From: Bifidobacterium breve
GTDB taxonomy: Bacteria > Actinomycetota > Acidimicrobiia > Acidimicrobiales > Acidimicrobilacustridaceae
Reading direction: 5' to 3'
Length of the DNA stretch: 64,000 nucleotides
NCBI GenBank assembly: GCA_945860545.1
Contig: CAMAQM010000003.1
Coordinates: 59,925-123,924 of the forward strand
Shown: in pieces, positions 15,467-23,617 of the stretch
Layout of the letters: each line of letters opens with the position of its first letter
Position numbering within the stretch: the stretch's first letter is position 1
Translations under genes and position numbers: made by a program
Notes under the pieces: generated by a model
The model's input: only the letters and a program-made list of their open reading frames with translations
Told to the model about the DNA's origin: nothing
Databases searched by the model: none

Positions 15467-16252
15467 GTGAGCACTCCACCACCTGCCCGCCACCCCTACC
15501 TCGACCATCCTCATCCGCTGGCCATTGCCCACCGGGGTGGCGCCGGGGACTACCCCGAGAACACCCTTGACGCCTTTGCCGCCGCTGTGGCGCTCGGGTA
15601 CCGGTACCTCGAAACCGACGTGCACCTGACCGCCGACGGCGTGCTCGTGGCCTTCCACGACGCCAGCCTCGACCGGGTCACCGACCGCACCGGCAACATC
15701 TCCGACCTCCAGTGGTCGCAGGTCCGCACCGCACAGGTGCTAGGTGCCGACGGCTCCACCGGGCGCATCAGCACCCTCGAAGAGATTCTCGACGCCTTCC
15801 CGGCGGCCCGGTTCAACATTGATCCAAAGAGCGACGCTGCCACCGACCCGTTGGCCGACGTGCTCACGCGCTCTGGGGCGACGTCACGGGTGTGCGTCGG
15901 AGCGTTCTCAGATCGCCGGCTGGCCAGGTTGCGCACCCGACTCGGCGCGCAATTGTGCACCGGTCTTGGACCCAAGGGCGTTGCCAGGCTTCGAGCTGCG
16001 AGCCTCGGGTTGCCTGTGGGACGTCCCGATGGCGACTGTGTGCAGGTGCCGGTGCGGGCGGGACGGATCAGGATCGTGGACCGACGCCTCGTTGACACCG
16101 CCCACCGCTTCGGACTCGAAGTGCAGGTGTGGACCATTGACGAACCCGGGGAGATGCACGAACTCCTTGACCTTGGTGTCGACGCCATCATGACCGACCG
16201 CCCAGGGGTCCTCCGGGACGTTTTGGTGCAACGGGGGTTGTGGGTCGACTGA
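15467..16252 (+). CDS. glycerophosphodiester phosphodiesterase
   Basis: This enzyme hydrolyses glycerophosphodiesters to glycerol-3-phosphate and an alcohol. The 261-residue product has the GDPD motifs: IAHRGGAGDYPENTLDAF (His and Arg of the active site, about residue 19), LETDVHLTADGVLVAFHDASLDRVT (metal-binding Glu/Asp and catalytic His), FNIDPK in the barrel and a C-terminal VDAIMTDRPG. The frame is open far upstream, but GTG 15467 is set by the TACGGT box 7 bases before it. There is no signal peptide, so it is likely cytoplasmic. It is convergent with the FAD oxidase and the two genes abut with no spacer. Confidence 0.93.
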   Translation: MSTPPPARHPYLDHPHPLAIAHRGGAGDYPENTLDAFAAAVALGYRYLETDVHLTADGVLVAFHDASLDRVTDRTGNISDLQWSQVRTAQVLGADGSTGRISTLEEILDAFPAARFNIDPKSDAATDPLADVLTRSGATSRVCVGAFSDRRLARLRTRLGAQLCTGLGPKGVARLRAASLGLPVGRPDGDCVQVPVRAGRIRIVDRRLVDTAHRFGLEVQVWTIDEPGEMHELLDLGVDAIMTDRPGVLRDVLVQRGLWVD

Positions 16253-17629
16253 TCAGCGCGGCACGAGAACCGACGGGTTGAGGATGCCGGAGGGATCAAA
16301 GGCGTCCCGGAGCGAACGGAACACCTCGAGTTCCGTCGCCGAGCGGTTGAGGTGCAGCCATCGCACTTTCGCCGTGCCGATGCCGTGCTCAGCGCTGATG
16401 CTGCCGCCGTGGGACGCCACCAGCGTCAACACCGCGTCGTCGACCTCGTCGCCGTCGCCGACGACCCCGGTGACGTTGACGTGCACGTTGCCGTCGCCGG
16501 CATGACCGAACAGCCACGTGTGCGCCGCTGGGGCTACGGAGGCCACGACGGCGGGAACCTCCTCGACGAACTGGGCGAGTGACCCCTGCGGGAGCGTCAC
16601 GTCGAGTTTGTGGGGCGGCGTGGTCTGCCCCCCCTCAAGGTTGATTGCCTCGGTATGGGCCTCGCGGTAGCGCCATAGTCTCCCCCGGTCCGCCGGACCC
16701 CCAGCCACTGCAACCTCGCCAACCCCTTGGGTGCCGGCGACGACCTCCGCAAGGGCTGCGGTGGGGTCCACTCGCCCGGCAGCCTCCACCAAAAGCAACG
16801 CCGGAGGCGTCACCGGGAATGGCGGCGGGAGGTTGAGATGCCGGCCCACCAGCTCAATGCCCGAAGCCGTCATGAACTCAATGGCCTCCACCCCGTCCAC
16901 CGCCCCAGACCACTCGCCAGCTGCGGCAATTGCCGAACCCACGGACGCAAAGCCGACGAGTGCCACCGCCACTTCAGGTCGCTGCGGCACCAGTCGCAAC
17001 CGTGCGGCAGTCACCACCGCAAGGGTGCCTTCGCTCCCGCACAACAGTCCACCGAGGTCGTACCCGGTGTTGTCTTTGACGAGTCCGTCAAGGTGACGGA
17101 TCACGCGGCCGTCGGACAGGACGGCCTCGACCCCGAGCACCTGGGAGCGGGTCGCCCCGAATCGCATGACCCGCAGACCGCCGGCGTTGGTGGCAATGGT
17201 GCCACCGACCGTGGCCGACCCCCGACTCGCAAGGTCCACGGCGTAGTCGAGACCAGCTTGTGCGGCGTGGTGCTGCACGGCGGCGATGGTGGCGCCTGCG
17301 CCGACGGTGACGGCACGTGCGTGGACGTCCACGCGACCGATGGTGTCGAGACGGGTGAGGCTCAGGACGATCTCGCCAGACCGCGGCACTCCGCCACCGA
17401 CGAGCCCGGTGTTGCCGCCCTGGGGGACCACAGGGATCCCGGCCGTTTCACACGCCGCCATCACACGGGCGACCTCGTCAACGTTGCCTGGTCGCACCAC
17501 GGCGTACGTCGACCCGACGAACCGGCCGGTCCAGTCGCGCACGTACGACGAGGTCAGGTCTTCGCTGGTGAGGACGTGGGTCGGCCCAACAATGTCGACC
17601 AGTGTGTCAATGAACGCCGGGCCAGCCAT
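16253..17629 (-). CDS. FAD-linked oxidase/dehydrogenase (D-2-hydroxyacid, GlcD type)
   Basis: This 458-residue flavoprotein oxidises a 2-hydroxy acid (D-lactate, glycolate or D-2-hydroxyglutarate class). The N-terminal FAD-binding part has VRPGNVDEVARVMAAC, the pyrophosphate loop VVPQGGNTGLVGGGVP and SATVGGTIATNAGGLRVMRFG. The C-terminal half has WLFGHAGDGNVHVNV and GGSISAEHGIG with the substrate/metal histidines of the D-2-hydroxyglutarate/D-lactate dehydrogenase group. The exact substrate is not decided. I start at ATG 17629 and not 17659 because CATACT, a -10-like box, lies 6 bases before it. Confidence 0.9.
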   Translation of the reverse strand: MAGPAFIDTLVDIVGPTHVLTSEDLTSSYVRDWTGRFVGSTYAVVRPGNVDEVARVMAACETAGIPVVPQGGNTGLVGGGVPRSGEIVLSLTRLDTIGRVDVHARAVTVGAGATIAAVQHHAAQAGLDYAVDLASRGSATVGGTIATNAGGLRVMRFGATRSQVLGVEAVLSDGRVIRHLDGLVKDNTGYDLGGLLCGSEGTLAVVTAARLRLVPQRPEVAVALVGFASVGSAIAAAGEWSGAVDGVEAIEFMTASGIELVGRHLNLPPPFPVTPPALLLVEAAGRVDPTAALAEVVAGTQGVGEVAVAGGPADRGRLWRYREAHTEAINLEGGQTTPPHKLDVTLPQGSLAQFVEEVPAVVASVAPAAHTWLFGHAGDGNVHVNVTGVVGDGDEVDDAVLTLVASHGGSISAEHGIGTAKVRWLHLNRSATELEVFRSLRDAFDPSGILNPSVLVPR

Positions 17630-17635
17630 GTGGTC

Positions 17636-17641
17636 AGTATG
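17636..17641 (-). promoter_or_regulatory. -10-like box CATACT before the FAD oxidase gene
   Basis: On the minus strand CATACT ends 6 bases before ATG 17629. It matches TAnnnT except for the first base. Confidence 0.4.
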
Positions 17642-17666
17642 GCGGGGTGTCCGCCGCACCGGCGCT

Positions 17667-18440
17667 TCAGTACGGCCAGGTCTTGCCGTCGCTGCCGAGT
17701 AGACGGGCCAGCTTCCCCAACTTGGCGCTGATCAGTACTTTCACCACGACGTTGCGCACGAACCATGGGAGTTGCGCCAGGTGTCCCACGAGGTTGGCGA
17801 CCCGCTGTCCGGCGGAAAGGTCAACACGCCGAAACTCGGCGAGCGAACCGGAGCGGCCGACGTAGAGGAACCGCCCATTGACCATCGTGGTGACCAAAAG
17901 CGCCAGCGTCACGCCAATTGACGAAAACGAGTCGTGGACGAGCAACGTTCCGCCCGTTGACACCCGGCGACCCCAGCTCACGATGTCGTCGCGGGCAGGG
18001 CCGAAACGGTGAGCACCGTCGATGTACAACAGGGTGATCTCCCCGTTGACTCCGGAGTGGGCGTCGTGGGAGAACTCCCGGAGGTGGGTGATTCGGTCAT
18101 CGACGCCGGCGCGACGCAGGTTGGCGCGGAACTGCTGGTGATCGGCTTCCGCTTCGTCGACGTACCCCCCGATCTCCTGCGGACCGCGGTCGTTTCCGGC
18201 ATGGGGGTCGATGGTGGTCATGACCACCCCTTTGGGCGCGGCGCTGGCCAGCACAATCGCCGAACGTCCGTGGAAACTGCCGATCTCAACGATGCTGTCC
18301 CCCGCCTCCAATCGGCAGGCGGCATCCCAGAGTCGACCGGCTTGGGCTCTCGTCATCCATCCCTGGACGTCTGCAACCCCGTCGAACACCTCGTTGAACG
18401 TGGGGGCGGAGTGGTCAGAGGATGTGTTGGGGCCTGACAT
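17667..18440 (-). CDS. class I SAM-dependent methyltransferase (methyltransf_24 type)
   Basis: This 257-residue protein has a Rossmann methyltransferase core: SIVEIGSFHGRSAIVLASA (SAM-binding motif I, about residue 49), MTTIDPHAGND (acidic residue of motif II) and ITLLYIDGAHRFGPARDDI, the arrangement of the class that includes cephalosporin hydroxylase-like and glycan-locus methyltransferases. The C-terminal ~60 residues are hydrophobic and basic and may associate with the membrane. ATG 18440 has GAGGAG 5 bases upstream. The substrate is unknown. Confidence 0.82.
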   Translation of the reverse strand: MSGPNTSSDHSAPTFNEVFDGVADVQGWMTRAQAGRLWDAACRLEAGDSIVEIGSFHGRSAIVLASAAPKGVVMTTIDPHAGNDRGPQEIGGYVDEAEADHQQFRANLRRAGVDDRITHLREFSHDAHSGVNGEITLLYIDGAHRFGPARDDIVSWGRRVSTGGTLLVHDSFSSIGVTLALLVTTMVNGRFLYVGRSGSLAEFRRVDLSAGQRVANLVGHLAQLPWFVRNVVVKVLISAKLGKLARLLGSDGKTWPY

Positions 18441-18487
18441 GGCGGCTCCTCGGCCGTGGTCCGGGTCTCATCTCGCGTGGCGCCGGG

Positions 18488-18493
18488 AGCATA
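18488..18493 (-). promoter_or_regulatory. -10 box TATGCT for the methyltransferase
   Basis: TATGCT on the minus strand lies 47 bases before ATG 18440, leaving room for a leader of about 40 bases with its Shine-Dalgarno site. Confidence 0.35.
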
Positions 18494-18599
18494 CCCAAGG
18501 CCTCCCCGGCCACCGGTGATGGCAGGGAGGGGAGCAGCGAACGGGAGCGAAACGGACCGGTGTGCGGCAGTTGCATGACAATTCGGCGCCGAAGGGCGG

Positions 18600-18625
18600 C
18601 ACACCTGTGTGTCCTGTGGCACACT
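18600..18625 (+). promoter_or_regulatory. CACAC/GTGTG inverted-repeat element upstream of the peptide importer operon
   Basis: CACACCTGTGTG (18600-18611) is a 5+2+5 inverted repeat, and its right arm pairs again with CACAC ending at 18624. CACACT at 18620-18625 could serve as a weak -10 box. It could be an operator for the importer operon; no regulator is identified nearby. Confidence 0.25.
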
Positions 18626-18678
18626 TTGCGATCCGCGTGGGAGTCCACCGGACGAAACGACAAGAGGGGGACATCGTC

Positions 18679-20385
18679 GTGTCAGGAACCGAGAACGCCA
18701 TTGCCGGTCGCTCCGGCTGGTTCAGCACCGCAGCCAAGGCAGGCCTCACGCTCGCCGTGGCTGCCCTGCTGGCCACCAGTTGCTCGAGTGCGTCGGACAA
18801 TCAGTCAGCTACGGCGACCAGCCAAGGTGTGGGCGCCACCGACTTCACCATCGCTCCTGAGGGTGCTCCGAAGTCGGGTGGCTCCGTGACCTATGGCCTC
18901 GAGGCGGAGACCGACGGGTTCAACCCGACGATCAACCGGTTCGCCATCTCGGGCCACATGGTCGCTCAGGCCGTGTTCGACACGCTTACCGCTCTCGACT
19001 CGAGCGGCGAACCCCAGCCGTATCTCGCCGAGTCCGTGACCCCCAACGCAGACAGCACCGTGTGGACGATCAAGGTGCGCTCCGGCGTGACCTTCCACGA
19101 CGGCACCCCGCTGACCTCGGCCGCGGTGAAGGCCAGCCTCGACGCCTACAAGGCGTCCGGGCTGACCGGCCCCGCCCTTGCGCCGGTGTCCGACGTTGCC
19201 ATCGTCGACGACCTCACCGTGGCGGTCACCACCAGCGTCCCGTGGGCGGCGTTCGCCTCGGCGCTGACCGGCCAGGTCGGCTACATCGTTGCCCCGTCGA
19301 TGACCGACCCGGCGACCTCAGAAGCCACCGTGCGGGCCCCCGTGGGGACCGGGCCGTTCAAGTTCGTCTCGTGGACCCCGAACCAGGCCTGGGTCGGCGA
19401 GAAGAACACGAGCTACTGGCAGGAGGGCCTCCCCTACCTCGACCAGGTGACCTTCCGTCCGATCCCGGCGGTCCGCACCCGTCAGGACGCCCTGACCACG
19501 GGCGAGTTGCAGATGATGCACACCTCGTCCCCGGAGGTCATCGCTGAACTGCGCACCGCAGCACAAGCCGGCGAGTTGCAGCTGGTCGAGGACCGTGGCG
19601 AGTCCGAGGAATCGTTCGTGCTCCTGAACCTGGACAAGGCACCGCTCAACGACGTGCGTGTCCGCCAGGCACTGGCCTACGCCACCGACACCGAAACCTT
19701 CAACGAGGTGGTGAACGCTGGAGTAGCGGTCGTTGCCAACAACGTGTTCACCCCCGGCTCGAAGTACCGGGTGGAGACGGACTACCCGTCGTTCGACGTG
19801 GCCAAGGCCAAGGCTCTCATTGACGAGTACAAGGCCGACCCCTCAACGCCCGGTGAGGTCACCTTCACCTTGGCGACGACGCCGGTCCCCGAGAACCAGC
19901 GGGCTGTCGAGTTGCTGCAGCAGCAGTGGGCCCAGGCCGGCATCACCGTCACGATCAAGACCGTCGACCAGGCGGCGTTCATTCCCACCGCCATCAGCGG
20001 GGAGTTCGACGCCAACCTGTGGCGTCAGCTTGGCGCTCCGGACCCCGACGTTGATTACATCTGGTGGTGGAGTGGTGAGGGCACGCCCAACATCCTCAAC
20101 TTCCCGAACCTCAACGACGCTCAGATTGACGCTGCCCTGAACAAGGGTCGTCAGAGCACGGATCCCGAGGTTCGCAAGCAGGCCTACGCCGACCTGCAGA
20201 AGCGGATGAATGAGTTGATTCCCTACGTCTGGTTGAACCACACCCTGTGGGCGGTCGCTGCCGACAACAACGTGCGGGGCATTCTCAACGAGACCCTGCC
20301 CAATGGCTCCAAGGCCTACCCCATCGGTGGCGTCGGCACGTTCGGTGGCATCACCCGCCTCACCGGGGTGTGGTTGGCGAACTGA
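18679..20385 (+). CDS. peptide-type ABC transporter substrate-binding lipoprotein (family 5)
   Basis: This 568-residue extracytoplasmic solute-binding protein belongs to the Dpp/Opp/nickel family. GTG 18679 is preceded by GAGGGGG 9 bases away. The N-terminus is a lipoprotein signal: hydrophobic AAKAGLTLAVAALLAT then SC, the lipidated cysteine, followed by a Ser/Ala/Thr linker. The mature part begins SGGSVTYGLEAETDGFNP and includes the family hallmark YLAESVTPNADSTVWTIKVRSGVTFHDGTPL. It should capture oligopeptides or similar solutes for the two permeases and two ATPases encoded next. A perfect hairpin separates it from the permease gene, as often seen when a binding protein is made in excess. 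Confidence 0.93.
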   Translation: MSGTENAIAGRSGWFSTAAKAGLTLAVAALLATSCSSASDNQSATATSQGVGATDFTIAPEGAPKSGGSVTYGLEAETDGFNPTINRFAISGHMVAQAVFDTLTALDSSGEPQPYLAESVTPNADSTVWTIKVRSGVTFHDGTPLTSAAVKASLDAYKASGLTGPALAPVSDVAIVDDLTVAVTTSVPWAAFASALTGQVGYIVAPSMTDPATSEATVRAPVGTGPFKFVSWTPNQAWVGEKNTSYWQEGLPYLDQVTFRPIPAVRTRQDALTTGELQMMHTSSPEVIAELRTAAQAGELQLVEDRGESEESFVLLNLDKAPLNDVRVRQALAYATDTETFNEVVNAGVAVVANNVFTPGSKYRVETDYPSFDVAKAKALIDEYKADPSTPGEVTFTLATTPVPENQRAVELLQQQWAQAGITVTIKTVDQAAFIPTAISGEFDANLWRQLGAPDPDVDYIWWWSGEGTPNILNFPNLNDAQIDAALNKGRQSTDPEVRKQAYADLQKRMNELIPYVWLNHTLWAVAADNNVRGILNETLPNGSKAYPIGGVGTFGGITRLTGVWLAN

Positions 20386-20391
20386 GGTCGA

Positions 20392-20432
20392 AGCACCCCG
20401 GGAGGCGTCACCCGACTGTCTCCCGGGGTGCT
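20392..20432 (+). terminator. perfect 13-bp hairpin between binding-protein and permease genes
   Basis: AGCACCCCGGGAG (20392-20404) and its exact reverse complement (20420-20432) flank a 15-base loop. No T-run follows, so it is probably a partial terminator or an RNA-stabilising stem that lets the binding protein be expressed above the membrane components. Confidence 0.6.
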
Positions 20433-20473
20433 AGACACAGTGCCCGCGCAACGACCGGCTGGAGGCTCATGAC

Positions 20474-21463
20474 GTGGCTTTCGTAGCGAAGAAGGTTCTC
20501 CAACTCGTCTTCGTGCTGCTCGTGGTGAGTTTCCTGACCTTCCTCATGCTCGACCAGCTGGAGGGGGACGTCGTTGACGTGCGCTGCGGGTTGGGCTGCA
20601 CCCCCGAACAGCGTGACGCCCTGCGCACCGAGTTCGGCCTCGACGACCCGGTGCCGGTGCAGTACGCCCGCTGGCTCAAAGAACTCGTTGTCGACGGGAA
20701 CCTTGGCGCTTCAGGCCTCAATGGTGTCCCGGTGAGCGAGTCCCTGGCCGACAAGCTCCCCGTAACCCTCTTCCTCGTCGTGTACTCCCAGGCCATTGCG
20801 CTGACGTTCGGGCTGTTGTTGGGCATGTCATCGGCCCGCAAGCCCGGGGGGTTGGTGGACAGGTTGTCGTCGGCCGTGGCCGGCATAGCGATTTCGGTGC
20901 CGAACTACGTGGTTGCGTTCGTCGTGATCCTGCTGTTCGCCGTCACCATTCCGATCTTCAGCGTGACCGCCCAGAACGTCTCGATTGAATGGCTCCTCCC
21001 CGACATACCCGCCCAGTTGTCGAACCTGGGCAACAACCTCTACCTGTTGTTCCTCCCCGCCATCTGTCTGGCACTCGCCGAGCTCGCCATCTACGCCCGG
21101 CTGCTCCGCAACGACATGGTGGCGACGCTCCAGGAGGACTACGTCACCATGGCGCGGGCCAAGGGCCTCCCCGCCAAACAGATCATGCGACGCCACGCGT
21201 TCCGCCCCTCCACGTTCTCCCTCGCCACCGTTGCGGGGATCAACATGGGGCGCCTCATCGGGGGCACGATCATCATCGAGGCCATCTTCGCCATCAACGG
21301 CATGGGCCTCTACGTGGTCCAGTCGATCAACCAGCGTGACGCCATCCCCTTGCAGGGGGCGGTTCTCGTGATCGCCACCGCCTACGTGCTCATCAACTTC
21401 ATTGTCGACCTCCTCTACGCCTACCTCGACCCCAGGATCCGTCATGCCCGCGCTGCCGCCTGA
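20474..21463 (+). CDS. peptide-type ABC transporter permease (DppB-like)
   Basis: This 329-residue inner-membrane permease starts with the usual DppB segment (FVAKKVLQLVFVLLVVSFLTFLML) and a periplasmic loop containing RTEFGLDDPVPVQYARWLKELV. Later spans carry the EAA loop, DYVTMARAKGLPAKQIMRRHAFRP (about residues 220-243), which docks on an ATPase. GTG 20474 has GGAGG 8 bases before it. It pairs with the DppC-like permease encoded downstream, whose start overlaps its last 20 bases. The periplasmic loop has two close cysteines (VRCGLGC), which may form a disulfide. Confidence 0.93.
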   Translation: MAFVAKKVLQLVFVLLVVSFLTFLMLDQLEGDVVDVRCGLGCTPEQRDALRTEFGLDDPVPVQYARWLKELVVDGNLGASGLNGVPVSESLADKLPVTLFLVVYSQAIALTFGLLLGMSSARKPGGLVDRLSSAVAGIAISVPNYVVAFVVILLFAVTIPIFSVTAQNVSIEWLLPDIPAQLSNLGNNLYLLFLPAICLALAELAIYARLLRNDMVATLQEDYVTMARAKGLPAKQIMRRHAFRPSTFSLATVAGINMGRLIGGTIIIEAIFAINGMGLYVVQSINQRDAIPLQGAVLVIATAYVLINFIVDLLYAYLDPRIRHARAAA

Positions 21464-22472
21464 GCCCGGACCCGAACCGTCCCCACTTGGGGACCGCAAC
21501 GCCCTCATGGGCGTGAACAACCTCGCCGCCGAGGTTGGCATGATCGAGCAGGAACACGCCTCGATCATTGGAGCCGAACTGAAGGCACAAGGCGACCCCG
21601 AAGCGGCGGCGGCACTCGCCAAGCGGAAACTCGGCCTGCCCTTTTGGATCGCCATCGGGTTCATCGGCCTGTTGACCTTCCTCGCCGTGTTCGCCGACTG
21701 GCTTCCCCTCGCCGATCCCAACGAACAACCAAGAGGCGCCAGCGCCCGCCTCGAACAGAGTCTTCCGCCGTTCTCGTACCGGGTGGACGGGACCCTTGCA
21801 CCTCTGGGCACCGACTCACTCGGACGGGACCAGTTGGCGCGCGTGATCTATGGCTCGAGGGTGGCGCTCGTCGTGGGCTTTGCCTCCATCGCCATCGGGC
21901 TGGTCATCGGTGGTGCGCTGGGTCTCCTGTCGGGCTACTTCCGCCGTGCGGTCGACACCGCCACCATGGCGTCGATGGACGTGCTGTTGGCGTTCCCCGC
22001 CCTGCTGCTCGCCCTCGTCATCGTGGCCATCCGCGGCAAAGGGGTGGTGAACTCCACCATCGCGCTCACGGTCGTTGCCATCCCCACCATCGCCAGGTTG
22101 GTGCGGGCCAACACGTTGACGTTCAGTCAGCGCGAGTTCGTACTCGCGGCGCGCACCCTTGGCGCCAGCCACCTCCGCGTCATCACCAAGGAACTCCTTC
22201 CCAACGTGTTCCTGGCGCTCCTGCCGTTCATCCCGCTCGCCATCGCTGTGGCCATCGCGGCCGAAGGCGCCCTCGCCTACCTCGGACAGTCCGTTGAACC
22301 GCCCCAGGCCTCACTCGGCGGCATGATCTCCCAAGGCCAGCCCCAACTCGAGCAGGGCAAGTGGTGGGTGCCGGGTGTTCCCATTCTCGTGCTCGTCATG
22401 TTGCTCATCTCGCTCAACCTCCTCGGGGACCGTTTGCGGGAGTTCTTCAGCATCAAGGAGAGCGCCCTGTGA
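21444..22472 (+). CDS. peptide-type ABC transporter permease (DppC-like)
   Basis: This 342-residue second permease contains the DppC landmark LGTDSLGRDQLARVIYGSRVAL after the first span and the EAA loop REFVLAARTLGASHLRVITKELLP (about residue 230). The N-terminal cytoplasmic extension of about 65 residues (PALPPEPGPEPSPLGDRN.., then a charged helix) is longer than usual. ATG 21444 overlaps the preceding gene by 20 bases; ATG 21507 (MGVNNLAAEVG) is an alternative. The stop overlaps the next gene in a GTGA junction. Confidence 0.92.
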   Translation: MPALPPEPGPEPSPLGDRNALMGVNNLAAEVGMIEQEHASIIGAELKAQGDPEAAAALAKRKLGLPFWIAIGFIGLLTFLAVFADWLPLADPNEQPRGASARLEQSLPPFSYRVDGTLAPLGTDSLGRDQLARVIYGSRVALVVGFASIAIGLVIGGALGLLSGYFRRAVDTATMASMDVLLAFPALLLALVIVAIRGKGVVNSTIALTVVAIPTIARLVRANTLTFSQREFVLAARTLGASHLRVITKELLPNVFLALLPFIPLAIAVAIAAEGALAYLGQSVEPPQASLGGMISQGQPQLEQGKWWVPGVPILVLVMLLISLNLLGDRLREFFSIKESAL

Positions 22473-23617
22473 GACGAGGATCGGCCACCAAGACGCTGCC
22501 AACTCCTGAACGGGACCCCAACGCACCGCTGCTTGAGGTGGTTGACCTCCGCACCCAGTTCCGCACACCTCGTGGGCTGGTGCGGGCGGTGGACGGCGTA
22601 TCGATCACCCTCGGGCGGGGTCGCACCATCGGCATCGTTGGCGAGTCGGGTTCGGGCAAGACCGTGCTGTCCCGTTCGATCATGGGCCTTCTTCCCCGGT
22701 CCAACACCATCCGCACCGGCAGCATCCGTTACGAGGGTCGGGAAATCATCGACCTCGACCCCGACGAGATGCGACCCCTGTGGGGCGCCGAGATGGCCAT
22801 GGTGTTCCAGGATCCGATGACGTCACTGAACCCGGTGGTTCGCATCGGCCGACAGATCACCGAGTCGTTGCGACTGCACCTCAACATGTCCAAATCCCAA
22901 GCTGAGGAGACCGGCATCGCGCTGTTGTCCTCGGTGGGGATCCCCGAGCCGGCCCAGCGCATGCGGGAGTACCCCCATCAGCTCTCGGGCGGTATGCGTC
23001 AGCGGATCACCATCGCCATTGCGCTTGCCTGTGGGCCCCGGCTGTTGATGGCCGACGAGCCGACAACCGCCCTCGACGTGACCGTCCAGGCCCAGATTCT
23101 CGACCTGCTCGGCGAGCAACAGGCGGAACGACACATGGCCATGGTGCTCGTCACTCACGACCTCGGCGTGGTGGCCGGTCGAACCGATGAGATCGCCGTG
23201 ATGTACGGCGGCAAGGTCGTCGAGCACGCACCCACCGCCGACCTGTTCGCCAACGTGCGGATGCCTTACACCGAGGCGCTGCTCGGCTCCATCCCCAAGA
23301 TCGACGATCCGAGCCACACGCGGCTCATGGCCATTGGTGGGCGACCGCCGGACTTGGTGAACCCGCCAACGGGATGCAACTTCGCCGCTCGTTGCGCCTA
23401 CGCCCAGGAACGCTGCCTCGTTGAGGAACCCCCGTTGGTCGAGGCCACCCCGGGCCACCTTTACCGGTGCTGGTACCCGGTGGGATCACCGGAGAACCTT
23501 GAGATCCGTTCGCGACTCACCGAACAGGCACCCGCCGCCGAACGGCCCGAGGGCGTGCTCGATGATGCCGACGTCAAGGTCGATCCCGGCGCATGGCATG
23601 AGACAGGAGACGTGTGA
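22469..23617 (+). CDS. peptide-type ABC transporter ATP-binding protein (DppD-like)
   Basis: This is the first of two ATPases powering the importer, 382 residues. Walker A is GESGSGKT (about residue 54), the Q-loop MVFQDPMTSLNP, the signature LSGGMRQR, Walker B LLMADEPTTALD and the switch His in LVTHDLG. The C-terminal oligopeptide-transporter region has four cysteines (GCNFAARC, ERC, YRC), a pattern known in DppD/OppD proteins and linked to Fe-S binding in some. Unlike its partner it has no insertion. GTG 22469 overlaps the upstream stop by 4 bases. Confidence 0.93.
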   Translation: MRRGSATKTLPTPERDPNAPLLEVVDLRTQFRTPRGLVRAVDGVSITLGRGRTIGIVGESGSGKTVLSRSIMGLLPRSNTIRTGSIRYEGREIIDLDPDEMRPLWGAEMAMVFQDPMTSLNPVVRIGRQITESLRLHLNMSKSQAEETGIALLSSVGIPEPAQRMREYPHQLSGGMRQRITIAIALACGPRLLMADEPTTALDVTVQAQILDLLGEQQAERHMAMVLVTHDLGVVAGRTDEIAVMYGGKVVEHAPTADLFANVRMPYTEALLGSIPKIDDPSHTRLMAIGGRPPDLVNPPTGCNFAARCAYAQERCLVEEPPLVEATPGHLYRCWYPVGSPENLEIRSRLTEQAPAAERPEGVLDDADVKVDPGAWHETGDV

